This document shows positions 33,447-43,189 of a DNA stretch of 64,000 bases, in pieces; within the stretch, counting starts at the first letter, position 1, and the number at the start of each line of letters is the position of its first letter. Source of the stretch: JAYRZB01 sp041916675 (GTDB lineage Bacteria > Pseudomonadota > Alphaproteobacteria > Rhizobiales > Devosiaceae); contig JAYRZB010000005.1 of the NCBI GenBank assembly GCA_041916675.1, positions 124,001 through 188,000 of the forward strand. Direction: 5' to 3'. Both the position numbers and the translations under genes were made by a program. The notes below the pieces were generated by a model. The model was not told the DNA's origin, ran no database searches, and worked only from the letters and a program-made list of their open reading frames with translations.

Positions 33447-34331
33447 ATGCAAACCAAGCGGACGACTTTTCCCAACAGGCTTCTGCCTTACCTGCTGCTG
33501 GCACCGCAGCTGGCCATCACAATAGCTTTTTTCCTTTGGCCAGCGGCGCAGGCCGTCAAATCGTCGTTCGAGCGCGAAGATCCGTTCGGGTTCAAGACGA
33601 CATTTGTCTGGTTCCAGAACTACTCGAAGCTCTTTTCAGATCCTGAATATATTAACGCGCTCGGACGCTCTTTGCTGTTTGCAGTGAGTGTGGCGCTGAT
33701 TTCGATGACTGTTTCGCTGTTCATGGCGATGGCTGTGAGCCGGTTGATCCGAGCCAACCGGTTCTACACCACAATGCTGGTCTGGCCTTATGCCGTTGCG
33801 CCGGTTGTAGCGGGCATTCTGTGGTGGTTCATGTTCAACCCAACGATCGGCATCCTGCCGTATCTGCTTGGTCAACTGGGTATTGAGTGGAACCATCGCG
33901 TCGATGGCGGCAATGCCATGCTGCTGGTGGTGCTGGCGGCAAGCTGGAAGCAAATCTCCTACAACTTCCTTTTCTTCGTGGCAGGGCTGCAATCGGTTCC
34001 ACAATCGCTGACCGAGGCGGCGGCCATTGATGGCGCCGGTCCGACGCGACGCTTCTGGACCATTGTGTTTCCGCTGCTCTCGCCGACGACGTTCTTCCTG
34101 ATGATCATCAACATCAATTACGCCATGTTCGATACCTTCGGTATTATCGATGGCACAACCATGGGCGGCCCGGCCGGGGCCACCAATACGCTGGTCTATA
34201 AAGTGTTCGCCGATGGTTTCCTCGGCCTGAACATCGGCTCGTCTTCAGCACAATCGGTGCTGCTCATGCTTATCGTCATCGTGCTTACCGTGATCCAGTT
34301 CCGCTGGGTCGAGCGGCGCGTACAATACTAG
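33447..34331 (+). CDS. ugpA: glycerol-3-phosphate ABC permease UgpA
   Basis: Protein of 294 residues with six membrane helices in MalF-type order; the N-terminal PYLLLAPQLAITIAFFLWPA and the EAA coupling loop EAAAIDGAGPTRRFWTIVFPLL are clear. It pairs with UgpE in the inner membrane to form the channel. It starts 110 bases after ugpB and ends just before the ribosome site of ugpE. Confidence 0.95.
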   Translation: MQTKRTTFPNRLLPYLLLAPQLAITIAFFLWPAAQAVKSSFEREDPFGFKTTFVWFQNYSKLFSDPEYINALGRSLLFAVSVALISMTVSLFMAMAVSRLIRANRFYTTMLVWPYAVAPVVAGILWWFMFNPTIGILPYLLGQLGIEWNHRVDGGNAMLLVVLAASWKQISYNFLFFVAGLQSVPQSLTEAAAIDGAGPTRRFWTIVFPLLSPTTFFLMIININYAMFDTFGIIDGTTMGGPAGATNTLVYKVFADGFLGLNIGSSSAQSVLLMLIVIVLTVIQFRWVERRVQY

Positions 34332-34340
34332 GAGGCCGCT

Positions 34341-35189
34341 TTGGTTGAACGCCGGCCCATTCTGACCATTCTTTCGCATCTGGTGCTGATCCTGGGTGTG
34401 GTGACCATTGTTTTCCCGGTTTACCTGGCCTTCATTGCATCGACCCATGACGCGGGCGCGTTCCTGCGCGGCGTCGTGCCGCTGTTGCCGGGCCCGCATA
34501 TGATCGAAAACTATTCGGCCATGTGGAGCACCGGCCTGACGACCGCTGGCGCTCCTCCAGTGTGGCTGATGCTGACCAACTCCATTGTCATGGCGCTGGT
34601 CATCGCGGTCGGCAAGATCTGCATTTCGATCCTCTCGGCCTATGCGATTGTCTATTTCAAGTTCCCGTTCCGGCTGTTGGCGTTCTGGATGATCTTCATC
34701 ACCCTTATGCTGCCGGTTGAAGTGCGCATCATGCCCACCTTTAAGGTTGTGGCCGGGCTCGGCATGCTCAATTCCTACGCGGGATTGATCATCCCGCTCG
34801 TGGCTTCGGCTACGGCAACGTTCCTGTTCCGGCAGTTTTTCCTGACGGTGCCTGATGAGTTGATGGAAGCCGCCCGGGTCGATGGCGCCGGCGCGCTGAA
34901 ATTTTTCCGCGACATCCTGCTTCCCCTCAGCAGGACCAACATCGCGGCGCTGTTTGTCATCCTCTTCATCTATGGCTGGGTGCAGTATCTCTGGCCGCTG
35001 CTGGTGACCACAGACAGCCGCTATTACACCATCGTGATGGGGATCAAGCGTCTGGCCGCGGCGGCCGATGCAGATCCGTTGTGGAATCTGGTTATGGCCG
35101 CCGTGATCCTGGCCATGCTGCCCCCCATCCTTGTCGTCATTTTCATGCAGCGCCTGTTCGTCAAGGGCCTGGTCGAAACCGAGAAATAA
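34341..35189 (+). CDS. ugpE: glycerol-3-phosphate ABC permease UgpE
   Basis: Protein of 282 residues with six membrane helices. The TTG start at 34341 is fixed by GGAGG at 34331-34335, 5 bases upstream, which also overlaps the end of ugpA. The MalG-type features are PVEVRIMPTFKVVAGLGMLNSY and the EAA loop ELMEAARVDGAGALKFFRDILLPL. The N-terminal MVERRPILTILSHLVLILGV matches UgpE proteins. Confidence 0.95.
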   Translation: MVERRPILTILSHLVLILGVVTIVFPVYLAFIASTHDAGAFLRGVVPLLPGPHMIENYSAMWSTGLTTAGAPPVWLMLTNSIVMALVIAVGKICISILSAYAIVYFKFPFRLLAFWMIFITLMLPVEVRIMPTFKVVAGLGMLNSYAGLIIPLVASATATFLFRQFFLTVPDELMEAARVDGAGALKFFRDILLPLSRTNIAALFVILFIYGWVQYLWPLLVTTDSRYYTIVMGIKRLAAAADADPLWNLVMAAVILAMLPPILVVIFMQRLFVKGLVETEK

Positions 35190-35191
35190 CC

Positions 35192-36238
35192 ATGGCAAAT
35201 ATCGAAATCTCAGGGGTCAAGAAGGTCTATGCGGGCAACGTGACCGCGATCCAAAATCTTGACCTGTCCATCGCCGATGGTGAGCTCGCGGTGCTCGTGG
35301 GTCCATCGGGGTGCGGCAAGTCAACGCTCTTGCGCATGATTGCCGGGCTCGAAACAATCACCGGCGGCACGATTTCCATCGGCGACAAGGTGGTCAACAA
35401 GCTCGAACCGTCCGAGCGCGATATTGCCATGGTGTTCCAGAACTACGCGCTTTATCCCCATATGACGGTGCGCGGAAACCTGGAATATGGCCTCAAGAAC
35501 CGCGGCACGCCGAAATCGGAAATCGAAACGCGTATTGCCGAGGCCGCGCGCATTCTCGAAATCACCCCGTTCCTCGACCGCAAGCCCAGGGCCCTTTCCG
35601 GTGGGCAGCGGCAGCGTGTTGCCATGGGTCGGGCGATTGTGCGCAAGCCCAAGGCGTTCCTGTTCGACGAACCGCTCTCCAATCTCGATGCCAAGCTGCG
35701 CGGGCAGATGCGCGTTGAAATTCGCCGCCTGCAGCGGGCGCTTGGCACGACTTCGGTTTATGTCACTCACGATCAGCTTGAAGCGATGACGCTCGCCGAC
35801 CGGTTGGTGGTGATGAATGGCGGGGTGATTGAACAGCAGGGTAAGCCGCTCGAAATTTACGCCAATCCAGCGTCGGTTTTTGTCGCAGCCTTTATGGGCT
35901 CTCCAGGCATGAACCTGATTGCCGTCGACGAGGTGAGGGCAGCGGGCGGAAAGGTTCCGGATGCTATTCCATCGGCCACCGGCACGCTGGGCATTCGCCC
36001 GGAGGATATCATGCTTGAAAAGCCATCTGGCGATGCCATTGAACTGCCGGGAACACTCGACGCGATCGAACTGGTCGGTTCTGAAAGCCTCGTCTATGGG
36101 CGACCAACGGGCCTGAGCAAGGATGTGGTAGTGCGTACCCAGGGCATTCACCAAGCGGAGCCAGGGTCGGCGCTCAATTTCTATCTGCCGGTTGCTGCGC
36201 TGCACACGTTTGATCGGACGAACGGCAGGCGCATCTAG
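35192..36238 (+). CDS. ugpC: glycerol-3-phosphate ABC ATPase UgpC
   Basis: Protein of 348 residues from ATG 35192 (MANIEISGVKKVYAGN), 2 bases after the ugpE stop. Walker A GPSGCGKSTLLRMIAGLE, signature LSGGQRQRVAMGRAIV, Walker B AFLFDEPLSNLDAKLR, H-loop VTHDQLEAMTLADR, and a C-terminal TOBE/OB domain (LGIRPEDIMLE) of the MalK/UgpC type. It powers import and in relatives also serves regulation. A longer frame starting at 35081 overlaps ugpE and is rejected. Confidence 0.95.
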   Translation: MANIEISGVKKVYAGNVTAIQNLDLSIADGELAVLVGPSGCGKSTLLRMIAGLETITGGTISIGDKVVNKLEPSERDIAMVFQNYALYPHMTVRGNLEYGLKNRGTPKSEIETRIAEAARILEITPFLDRKPRALSGGQRQRVAMGRAIVRKPKAFLFDEPLSNLDAKLRGQMRVEIRRLQRALGTTSVYVTHDQLEAMTLADRLVVMNGGVIEQQGKPLEIYANPASVFVAAFMGSPGMNLIAVDEVRAAGGKVPDAIPSATGTLGIRPEDIMLEKPSGDAIELPGTLDAIELVGSESLVYGRPTGLSKDVVVRTQGIHQAEPGSALNFYLPVAALHTFDRTNGRRI

Positions 36239-36810
36239 CAATCAAGGTGTGCGCGCGGAGCATGCGACAAGGCTGGCACTTTGCTGGTGGGTCCTCGTGC
36301 CGACAGAACCCGGGTGTCCGGGGTTTCCGTCGAATGTGCGAGCTGTGACGCCAGGGTGGCACAGGCGTGTGGGTGAGGGTGGCTATTCTGCGCCATCCTG
36401 GGTGCCATCGTCAGATAGAGGGTGCGAAACGCTCGGCAGGTCGCGCTCTACTATCCGTAGCCTTCCAGCACGCACTGCTGTCATCGCACGGAAAATGTTG
36501 GCATAGACACCGCTGCGGGACATGAGCTGTCGTGGCGCAGCAGCCTGCCGATGGGGCGGTCACGACCCGCTATGCCAGGTTTCACGATCGTTATCGAAAT
36601 CTCGACGACTTCAATAAAACTAGACGAAAAGTAATCCAAAGTTAAATACCGCAAGAGAATGTATTTATGTCACATTGGGCTATGACGCCGCCGTCGACTT
36701 GAATCAAGTCACGTTCACCAATCTAATGAGAACTGCGGAGGCAAATCGTTTGACATCCGGTCGCGGGCCGCATCGCCGGAGTCTTTCAGGATGCGGCTAA
36801 GGATGCCGCG
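36239..36810. other. 572-base region without a gene, upstream of the chemoreceptor
   Basis: No convincing frame. A weak, bulged hairpin AACCCGG/CCGGGGTT followed by TTT (36307-36327) may end the ugp transcript. An AT-rich tract at about 36580-36680 and TTGACATCC near 36749 may belong to the chemoreceptor promoter; AAGGA 8 bases before ATG 36811 is its ribosome site. Confidence 0.45.
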
Positions 36811-38829
36811 ATGTCTCTCAAACTAAGGCTGATCGCCTCTTTATCGATTCTGTCGACTGTCATTGTCGCTCTTATCTGCGCCGCGCTCGTCACGCAGTCC
36901 AGCATGAGCGAGGTCACTCGATCCATAGTTGCCGACCGTGTGGTGCCGCTTGATGACCTCAAGCAGGTCGCTGATGCCTATGCTGTTGCGATGGTGGACA
37001 ACGTCCACAAGGTTCGTGCCGGAAAAGTCAGCTTTTCGGATGGAATTGTCATCATGGCAGATGCCCAGGCCCACATCGATGAGAGATGGACGGCCTATTC
37101 AACAACCAAGATGACCGACGAAGAGCAGGCTCTCGCCCGGGAAACCGAAGCCGCGATGGTGAATGCAAAGCCCGCGTTAGAACGCCTCAGGACAATCCTT
37201 ATTGCAGAGGACCGAGAAGGGTTAGCCCGTTTTGCGGACAATGACCTCTATCCGGCGGTCGATCCCATCAGCGGGGCTGTTTCAAGCCTGGTCGACTTGC
37301 AGGTGGAGGTGGCCATGGCCGATTTTGCTACGTCTGAAGATATGCGTCGGCTGATCAATGTTGCCATGATGGCATTGGCCGCCTTAAGCGCCGTTGCAAT
37401 AGGCTATGCCAGCTACGTGATCGTGCGTAGCGTGGCGCTGCGACTGGGCGGGATGCAGGCTGCGCTCGAGGCAGTGGCGGCAGGTGATCTTCTTGCAGAA
37501 ATTCCCTTTGCTGGACGCAATGACGAGATTGGCAAGATGGCCAAAGCGGCCGAGGTATTTCGGCGCAATGGACTCAAGGTCGTGGAACTCACGCGATCCG
37601 AGGCCGAGGCCAGCGCTGCAGCCCAGAGGGCGCGCGCAGAAATGATGACAAAACTGCAGAACGCATTTGGTTCGGTTGTTCGGGCCTCAATTGCCGGGGA
37701 CTTCAGTGGGCGCGTTCCTGCCGATTTCGCCGATGCTGAACTCAACACTCTTGCCGAGGGCGTCAATACACTCGTCGAAACCGTCGATCGCGGTCTTATG
37801 GAGACAGGCAGCGTGCTATCGGCTTTGGCCAACACCGATCTCACCAAGCGCATGAACGGCAGCTACCAGGGGGCCTTCGCCCGGTTGGCACACGACACCA
37901 ATGCTCTTGGAGAAAAGCTTGGTAGCGTGATCGTGCAACTAAGGGGCACATCGCAGGCCCTCAAGATTGCAACGGGTGAAATTCTGGCGGGCGCCAACGA
38001 CCTTTCTGAGCGTACGACCCGGCAGGCTGCCACCATCGAGGAAACTTCTGCGGCCATGGAGCAGTTGGCAGCCACGGTGAGCAGTAACGCCAAAACTGCG
38101 GAGGAGGCCAGCCACCAGGCGGTTGCGGTGTCCCGTGTGGCCGAAGAAGGTGGTCTGGTCATGGGCAAGGCAACCGAAGCCATGGAACGGATCACAATGT
38201 CTTCGTCCAAGATATTCAATGTGATTGGCATGATAGACGACATCGCCTTTCAGACCAATCTTCTGGCGCTCAACGCCTCGGTCGAGGCCGCGCGTGCGGG
38301 GGAGGCAGGGAAAGGATTTGCTGTTGTTGCCGTCGAGGTTCGCAGGCTCGCGCAGTCGGCAGCCGAAGCCTCCAAAGAGGTCAAAGTCCTCGTTGAACAG
38401 AGCTCGGGAGAGGTCAGTGGCGGTTCAAGGCTGGTGGCGGAGGCCGCTGTCAAACTCGCTGCGGTTCTGTCTTCGGTTCGAGAGAATGCCGCGATGATGG
38501 ACACCATATCTCAGGCAAGTCGCAATCAGGCGTCAGCCATCGCGGAGATCTCGACGGCCGTGCGCCAGATGGATGAATTGACCCAGCACAACGCCGCATT
38601 GGTCGAGGAAACCAATGCAGCCATCGAGCAGACGGAAGCGCAGGCCAATGATCTTGACGCCATGATCGATGTCTTCAAGATTGCGAATGCTACGCATCGG
38701 CCCCAGACGCCCCATGCCAGCTCGGCAGGCGAAATGGTGATCCAGCTTCCCCCTCGCGCACATGGCTCAATTCGGCCCCTCCGCACTCAGGGCAATGCGG
38801 CGCTATCCCAGGATTGGAGTGAATTCTGA
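36811..38829 (+). CDS. methyl-accepting chemotaxis protein
   Basis: Protein of 672 residues: TM1 at about 7-28, a periplasmic helical sensor of about 150 residues (four-helix-bundle-like, no recognised ligand motif), TM2 at about 181-204, a HAMP segment after it, a second HAMP-like region near 290-340, and the cytoplasmic signalling hairpin with the invariant tip IDDIAFQTNLLALNASVEAAR and GKGFAVVAVEVRRLA. The C-terminus lacks a CheR-binding pentapeptide. It is coupled to cheW by a TGATG overlap. No other chemotaxis gene lies in the window, so it probably feeds a central array encoded elsewhere. Confidence 0.95.
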   Translation: MSLKLRLIASLSILSTVIVALICAALVTQSSMSEVTRSIVADRVVPLDDLKQVADAYAVAMVDNVHKVRAGKVSFSDGIVIMADAQAHIDERWTAYSTTKMTDEEQALARETEAAMVNAKPALERLRTILIAEDREGLARFADNDLYPAVDPISGAVSSLVDLQVEVAMADFATSEDMRRLINVAMMALAALSAVAIGYASYVIVRSVALRLGGMQAALEAVAAGDLLAEIPFAGRNDEIGKMAKAAEVFRRNGLKVVELTRSEAEASAAAQRARAEMMTKLQNAFGSVVRASIAGDFSGRVPADFADAELNTLAEGVNTLVETVDRGLMETGSVLSALANTDLTKRMNGSYQGAFARLAHDTNALGEKLGSVIVQLRGTSQALKIATGEILAGANDLSERTTRQAATIEETSAAMEQLAATVSSNAKTAEEASHQAVAVSRVAEEGGLVMGKATEAMERITMSSSKIFNVIGMIDDIAFQTNLLALNASVEAARAGEAGKGFAVVAVEVRRLAQSAAEASKEVKVLVEQSSGEVSGGSRLVAEAAVKLAAVLSSVRENAAMMDTISQASRNQASAIAEISTAVRQMDELTQHNAALVEETNAAIEQTEAQANDLDAMIDVFKIANATHRPQTPHASSAGEMVIQLPPRAHGSIRPLRTQGNAALSQDWSEF

Positions 38830-39311
38830 TGGCTGGTGCAGCGATTGAGGTCAAGCCGATGGAAAGCTCGGTGGCCGACGAAGTCATCACTGCTATGAGC
38901 CAGTTCGTTACCTTCACCTCCGGTGGCCAGCCTTATGGCATCGACATCATGAGTGTGCGGGAAATTCGCTCATGGTCGCCAACCACACCACTGCCCGGCA
39001 AACGTGCCTTTTCGCGGGGCATACTGGAAATCAGGGGCAGTGTAATCGAGGTCTTCGACCTGTCGCAGCTCTTGGGCGGCCGGGCCACCGCAATCGAGAG
39101 TGGCAACGTGGTGCTGGTCATTTCCCTGGGCAAAGAAAATATCGGACTGCAGGTCGAGGCTGTATCAGACATCATATTTGCCCAGCCTGAAGACTTTAGA
39201 GCGGTGCCGTCAGTTGGATATATCGCTGGGCTCGACGGCAAAGTCTCAAGCCTTGTCGAGCAATCGGACCAGTTGGTAGCGATCCTGGACCCGGCGCGGT
39301 TACTCCACTAG
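38829..39311 (+). CDS. cheW: chemotaxis adaptor protein CheW
   Basis: Protein of 160 residues, a single CheW domain: FVTFTSGGQPYGIDIMSVREIRSW, GILEIRGSVIEVFDLSQLLGG, VVLVISLGKENIGLQVEAVSDI, and LVEQSDQLVAILDPARLL. It would bridge the preceding receptor to CheA. Its ATG shares a base with the receptor stop codon (TGATG). Its stop codon TAG overlaps in a shared CTAG with the stop of the convergent formate dehydrogenase delta-subunit gene. Confidence 0.95.
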   Translation: MAGAAIEVKPMESSVADEVITAMSQFVTFTSGGQPYGIDIMSVREIRSWSPTTPLPGKRAFSRGILEIRGSVIEVFDLSQLLGGRATAIESGNVVLVISLGKENIGLQVEAVSDIIFAQPEDFRAVPSVGYIAGLDGKVSSLVEQSDQLVAILDPARLLH

Positions 39312-39538
39312 CCTCTCGCCCGCTCTGCTGCAGCGAGCATCAGGGCCGCGCGCTGAGCCAATGGATTCAAGTCCTCTGCTCCATTGGCAACGTATTGGAT
39401 GAGCGCATCGCGCATGCGCTTGTCCCAGAAATCGCGGACATGGGTGGCTATGCCGTTGACGGCCTCATCTTCAGGATAGGCCGAGAAGAACGTGGCGATC
39501 TGGTTGACCATGCTGACCAGCTCTCGCATATCACTCAT
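39308..39538 (-). CDS. fdsD: NAD-dependent formate dehydrogenase delta subunit
   Basis: Protein of 76 residues from ATG 39538 (MSDMRELVSMVNQIATFFSA), with the FdsD features of an N-terminal helix rich in N-Q-I-A-x-F-F, the VRDFWDKRMRD core and a C-terminal Leu/Ala-rich helix. FdsD is needed for activity of the FdsABG complex. It overlaps fdhD by 8 bases and is the last gene of the operon. A longer frame to 39694 lies within fdhD. Confidence 0.9.
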   Translation of the reverse strand: MSDMRELVSMVNQIATFFSAYPEDEAVNGIATHVRDFWDKRMRDALIQYVANGAEDLNPLAQRAALMLAAAERARG

Positions 39539-40343
39539 CGGGACAGTCTCCAAAAACCATAACACCATCGCCAGCCTGCGCCGCAACACCGAGACCGACG
39601 GCGCGCGCCGTGAGCAGGGCAAGACTGGTAGGAGCGGAGACCGAGGCCAGGAAAGCAACGCCGAATGTGGCTGCTTTCTGCACCATTTCGACACTCATTC
39701 GACTGGAAATCACAATAAAGCCCGACCCAGGCCTGGTGTCGGATCGCAGCAATGCGCCAATGAGTTTGTCGAGTGCGTTGTGGCGCCCGACGTCTTCGCG
39801 GACGAGAATCGGGGTGCCATCGTGACCAAAGAAACCGGCGGCGTGTGTTGAGTGATTGCGCGCGTTGAGCGGTTGCAGAGTCGGCAGGCTGTTCAGGGCC
39901 GCGAGAATGGCTCCTGAATTCGGATGCGATCCAGTGACTGAAGGCAGGCGGGGCAGGGCGGCTCCCAGAGTTTCGGCACCGCAAATGCCGCAGCCGGATC
40001 GCCCGGTGAGGGTTCGTCGCCGTTTTTCCATCGCCTCGCCAGTCACGCCCGGGACAATACAGTTGATGGAGACGCCGTCGTCGAGCTGCATGATGCGCAG
40101 GCCGGTCAGGTCTGCTGGGTGTGTGATAATCTTTTCGGTAAAGAGGAAGCCCAGCGCGAAGTCTTCAAGATCTGATGGGGTTGCCATCATCACCGCGAAG
40201 GTCTGGCCATTGATGAGAAAGCCGATTGCTGCTTCCTCGGCCAGGTGCCATTTGACCGGTGCAGAGCCGGATGGACTTATCCGCGTTCCGGCAACGCCTA
40301 GGTCGGCGTTGGGCGGAGCAGGGTCAAGATACTGGACATCCAT
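39531..40343 (-). CDS. fdhD: formate dehydrogenase accessory sulfurtransferase FdhD
   Basis: Protein of about 270 residues carrying the sulfur-relay motif GRSGCGICGAETL (CxxC). It also has NGQTFAVMMATPSDLEDFALGFLFTE at the N-terminal side, THAAGFFGHDGTPILVREDVGRHNALDKLIG, and SSRMSVEMVQKAA (partial family blocks). FdhD passes sulfur from a cysteine desulfurase to the molybdenum cofactor of formate dehydrogenase. ATG 40343 is preferred; a GTG directly before it (40346) overlaps the fdsA stop. Position between fdsA and fdsD matches fdsC of the classical fdsGBACD operon. Confidence 0.95.
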   Translation of the reverse strand: MDVQYLDPAPPNADLGVAGTRISPSGSAPVKWHLAEEAAIGFLINGQTFAVMMATPSDLEDFALGFLFTEKIITHPADLTGLRIMQLDDGVSINCIVPGVTGEAMEKRRRTLTGRSGCGICGAETLGAALPRLPSVTGSHPNSGAILAALNSLPTLQPLNARNHSTHAAGFFGHDGTPILVREDVGRHNALDKLIGALLRSDTRPGSGFIVISSRMSVEMVQKAATFGVAFLASVSAPTSLALLTARAVGLGVAAQAGDGVMVFGDCPDE

Positions 40344-40345
40344 CA

Positions 40346-43180
40346 CTATTCGGCCGGTTCGCGCAGGGCGTGATCGAGCACAGGATCAGCACTGGCCGGC
40401 AGGTTCGATGCTGTAACCTGAACGGCGGTGACCTTGTATTCGGGGCAGTTGGTCGCCCAATCCGAATTGTCGGTGGTGATCACATTGGCGCCAGAAAGTG
40501 GATAGTGGAAGGTCGTGTAGACAACGCCCTGCGGCATGCGATCCGAAATCTGGGCGCGCAAGGTGGTGGCGCCGACGCGGCTGGCGATCGAAACGAAACT
40601 GCCGTCCGCGATGCCCCGCTCCTCGGCATCGAAGGGGTGAATTTCCAGCCTGTCCTCGGTGTGCCAGAGCGTATTGGCGGTGCGCCTGGTCTGGGCGCCC
40701 ACATTGTATTGGGAGAGGATGCGCCCGGTGGTGAGCAGCAGCGGAAAGGCCCGCGAGGCGCGCTCGCTGGTGGCGACGAATTCGGTGATCATGAAGCGGC
40801 CTTTGCCACGCACGAATTGGCCGATGTGCATGGTCGGCGTGCCATGTGGGGCTGCGTCGGTGACGGGCCACTGCATCGAGCCTTCGGCGTCGAGACGGGC
40901 GTGACTGACGCCGGCAAAGGTCGGGGTGAGGCGGGCGATCTCATCCATGATTTCTGCGGACGAGTTGTAGTGCATCGGATAGCCCATGGCGGTGGCAAGC
41001 CTGCTGACCACTTCCCATTCGGCCATGCCGGTCTTTTCCCTAAACGCCTTGCGGACGCGATTGATGCGGCGCTCGGCATTGGTGAATGTTCCGTCCTTTT
41101 CGAGGAACGAGGTCCCGGGCAGGAAAACGTGGGCGAAGGCAGCGGTTTCGTTCAGGAACAGGTCCTGAACAATGACGCAGTCCATCGCCGACAGGGCGGC
41201 CTCGACATGGCGGGTGTTCGGATCGGACTGGGCAATGTCTTCGCCCTGAACGAACAGGCCGCGATAGCTGCCATCCAGCGCAGAACTGAACATATTGGGA
41301 ATGCGCAGGCCCGGTTCGGCATCAAGGCTGACGCCCCACTCGGCCTCGAAGGCGCCACGGGTGACGCCGTCGGAAACGTGGCGATAGCCCGGCAGTTCGT
41401 GCGGGAAAGAGCCCATGTCGCACGAGCCTTGCACGTTGTTCTGCCCGCGCAGTGGATTAATACCGACGCCCTCGCGCCCCACATTGCCGGTGGCCATGGC
41501 AAGGTTGGCCATGGCCATAACCATGGTGGAACCCTGCGAGTGCTCGGTGACACCGAGGCCGTAGTAGATTGCGGCGTTATTTGCCTTGCCATAGAGCCGG
41601 GCGGCGCCACGGATGGCCTCCGCTTCAACGCCGATTGTGTCGGCCAGTGCTTCCGGCGCATGTTCCGGGCGGGCGATGAAGGCGCGCCAGCGGGCGAATT
41701 CGGCGGTATCGCAGCGCTCGGCCACATAGGCTTCATCGACAAGGCCTTCAGTGACGATGACATGAGCGATGGCGTTCATCAGCGCCACATTGGTGCCGGG
41801 GCGCAGCGGCAGGTGGAAATCAGCCTCGACATGAGGTGAGCGCACCAGATCGATACGGCGCGGATCTGCTACGATCAGCTTGGCACCCTGGCGCAGCCGG
41901 CGCTTCATGCGCGAGGCAAAGACCGGGTGGCCATCGGTGGGGTTGGCGCCGATGACGAGGATAACGTCAGCCTTGGCGACCGAGCGGAAATCCTGCGTGC
42001 CCGCAGAAGTGCCAAAGGTCTGTTTCAGCCCATAGCCGGTGGGAGAATGGCAGACGCGGGCGCAGGTATCGATGTTGTTATTGCCGAAGGCCGCGCGGAC
42101 CATTTTCTGGACCACATAGACTTCTTCGTTGGTGCAGCGCGAGGAGCTGATGCCGCCGATGGCGCCGGTGCCGTAGCGAGCCTGAATGCCCTTGAGCTTG
42201 TCTGCCGCAAAGCTGATGGCTTCGTCCCAGCCGACAACGCGCCAAGGGTCGGTGATGCGCTCACGCACCATGGGTGTGGTGATGCGGTCTTCGTGCTCGG
42301 CATAGCCGAAGGCAAAGCGGCCCTTGACGCAGGAGTGCCCTTCGTTGGCGCCGCCGGTTTTCGAAGGGACCATGCGCACAAGCGTATCGCCCTTGAGTTC
42401 GGCCTTGAACGAGCAGCCTACGCCGCAATAGGCGCACGTCGTTTCAACGGTGCGATTGGGCACCCCGTGAACCACGATGGCTTTTTCCTCAAGCGTTGCC
42501 GTGGGGCAGGCGGCGACACAAGCCCCGCAGGAGACGCATTCGGAGGAGAAAAAGTCATCGGACAGCATGCCGGCCGAAACTTTTGAACCAAATCCCTGGC
42601 CCGAAATGGTGAGCGCCAGCGTGCCCTGCACTTCGTCACAGGCGCGGACGCAACGCGAGCAGACGATGCACTTGGAGGGATCGAACTGGAAATAGGGATT
42701 TGAAATATCAACCGGATCGCGGTCGTCGGCGGCAAAGTGATTGTCGCCCGTTTTGGGATAGCGCACATCGCGCAGACCCACCTGGCCCGCCGCATCCTGC
42801 AGTTCGCAGTCGCCGTTGGCCGAGCAGGTCAGGCAATCGAGCGGATGGTCGGAGATGTAAAGTTCCATCACCCCCTTGCGCAGCTTTTGCAGGCGCTGGG
42901 TTTCGGTGGCAACTTTCATCCCGTCCCGCACGGGAGTCGTACACGAGGCCGGCGTGCCTTTGACCCCTTCGATTTCAACGAGGCACAGTCGGCACGAGCC
43001 GAACGGTTCAAGACTGTCGGTGGCGCAGAGCTTGGGGATCTGTCGGTCAACCAGGCTTGCGGCGCGCATCACCGAAGTGCCCTCGGGCACAGTGACGGGA
43101 ACGCCATCGATTTCCAGAGTGACCATCGTCGCGCTGAGGCGGGCGGGTGTGCCGTGATCGAGTTCGTGCAGCAGGGCCAT
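40346..43180 (-). CDS. fdsA: NAD-dependent formate dehydrogenase alpha (molybdenum) subunit
   Basis: Protein of 944 residues. Domains in order: plant-type [2Fe-2S] (C52, C63, C66, C80), a His/Cys [4Fe-4S] region (about 112-125, LDCLTCSANGDC), two [4Fe-4S] sets (C171/174/177/181 and C215/218/221/225), the molybdopterin-domain cluster (C249, C252, C256), and the bis-MGD oxidoreductase domain with catalytic cysteine C377 in ARVCHSPTGYG (cysteine, not selenocysteine). It oxidises formate to CO2. Start fixed by AGGAGG 5 bases before ATG 43180. The order fdsG-B-A-fdhD-fdsD is standard. Confidence 0.97.
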   Translation of the reverse strand: MALLHELDHGTPARLSATMVTLEIDGVPVTVPEGTSVMRAASLVDRQIPKLCATDSLEPFGSCRLCLVEIEGVKGTPASCTTPVRDGMKVATETQRLQKLRKGVMELYISDHPLDCLTCSANGDCELQDAAGQVGLRDVRYPKTGDNHFAADDRDPVDISNPYFQFDPSKCIVCSRCVRACDEVQGTLALTISGQGFGSKVSAGMLSDDFFSSECVSCGACVAACPTATLEEKAIVVHGVPNRTVETTCAYCGVGCSFKAELKGDTLVRMVPSKTGGANEGHSCVKGRFAFGYAEHEDRITTPMVRERITDPWRVVGWDEAISFAADKLKGIQARYGTGAIGGISSSRCTNEEVYVVQKMVRAAFGNNNIDTCARVCHSPTGYGLKQTFGTSAGTQDFRSVAKADVILVIGANPTDGHPVFASRMKRRLRQGAKLIVADPRRIDLVRSPHVEADFHLPLRPGTNVALMNAIAHVIVTEGLVDEAYVAERCDTAEFARWRAFIARPEHAPEALADTIGVEAEAIRGAARLYGKANNAAIYYGLGVTEHSQGSTMVMAMANLAMATGNVGREGVGINPLRGQNNVQGSCDMGSFPHELPGYRHVSDGVTRGAFEAEWGVSLDAEPGLRIPNMFSSALDGSYRGLFVQGEDIAQSDPNTRHVEAALSAMDCVIVQDLFLNETAAFAHVFLPGTSFLEKDGTFTNAERRINRVRKAFREKTGMAEWEVVSRLATAMGYPMHYNSSAEIMDEIARLTPTFAGVSHARLDAEGSMQWPVTDAAPHGTPTMHIGQFVRGKGRFMITEFVATSERASRAFPLLLTTGRILSQYNVGAQTRRTANTLWHTEDRLEIHPFDAEERGIADGSFVSIASRVGATTLRAQISDRMPQGVVYTTFHYPLSGANVITTDNSDWATNCPEYKVTAVQVTASNLPASADPVLDHALREPAE

Positions 43181-43189
43181 TTCCGCCTC

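Noticed and set aside
40259..41839. 526-codon plus-strand frame opposite fdsA
   Set aside because: Shadow frame; fdsA cysteine clusters read through the same region on the minus strand.
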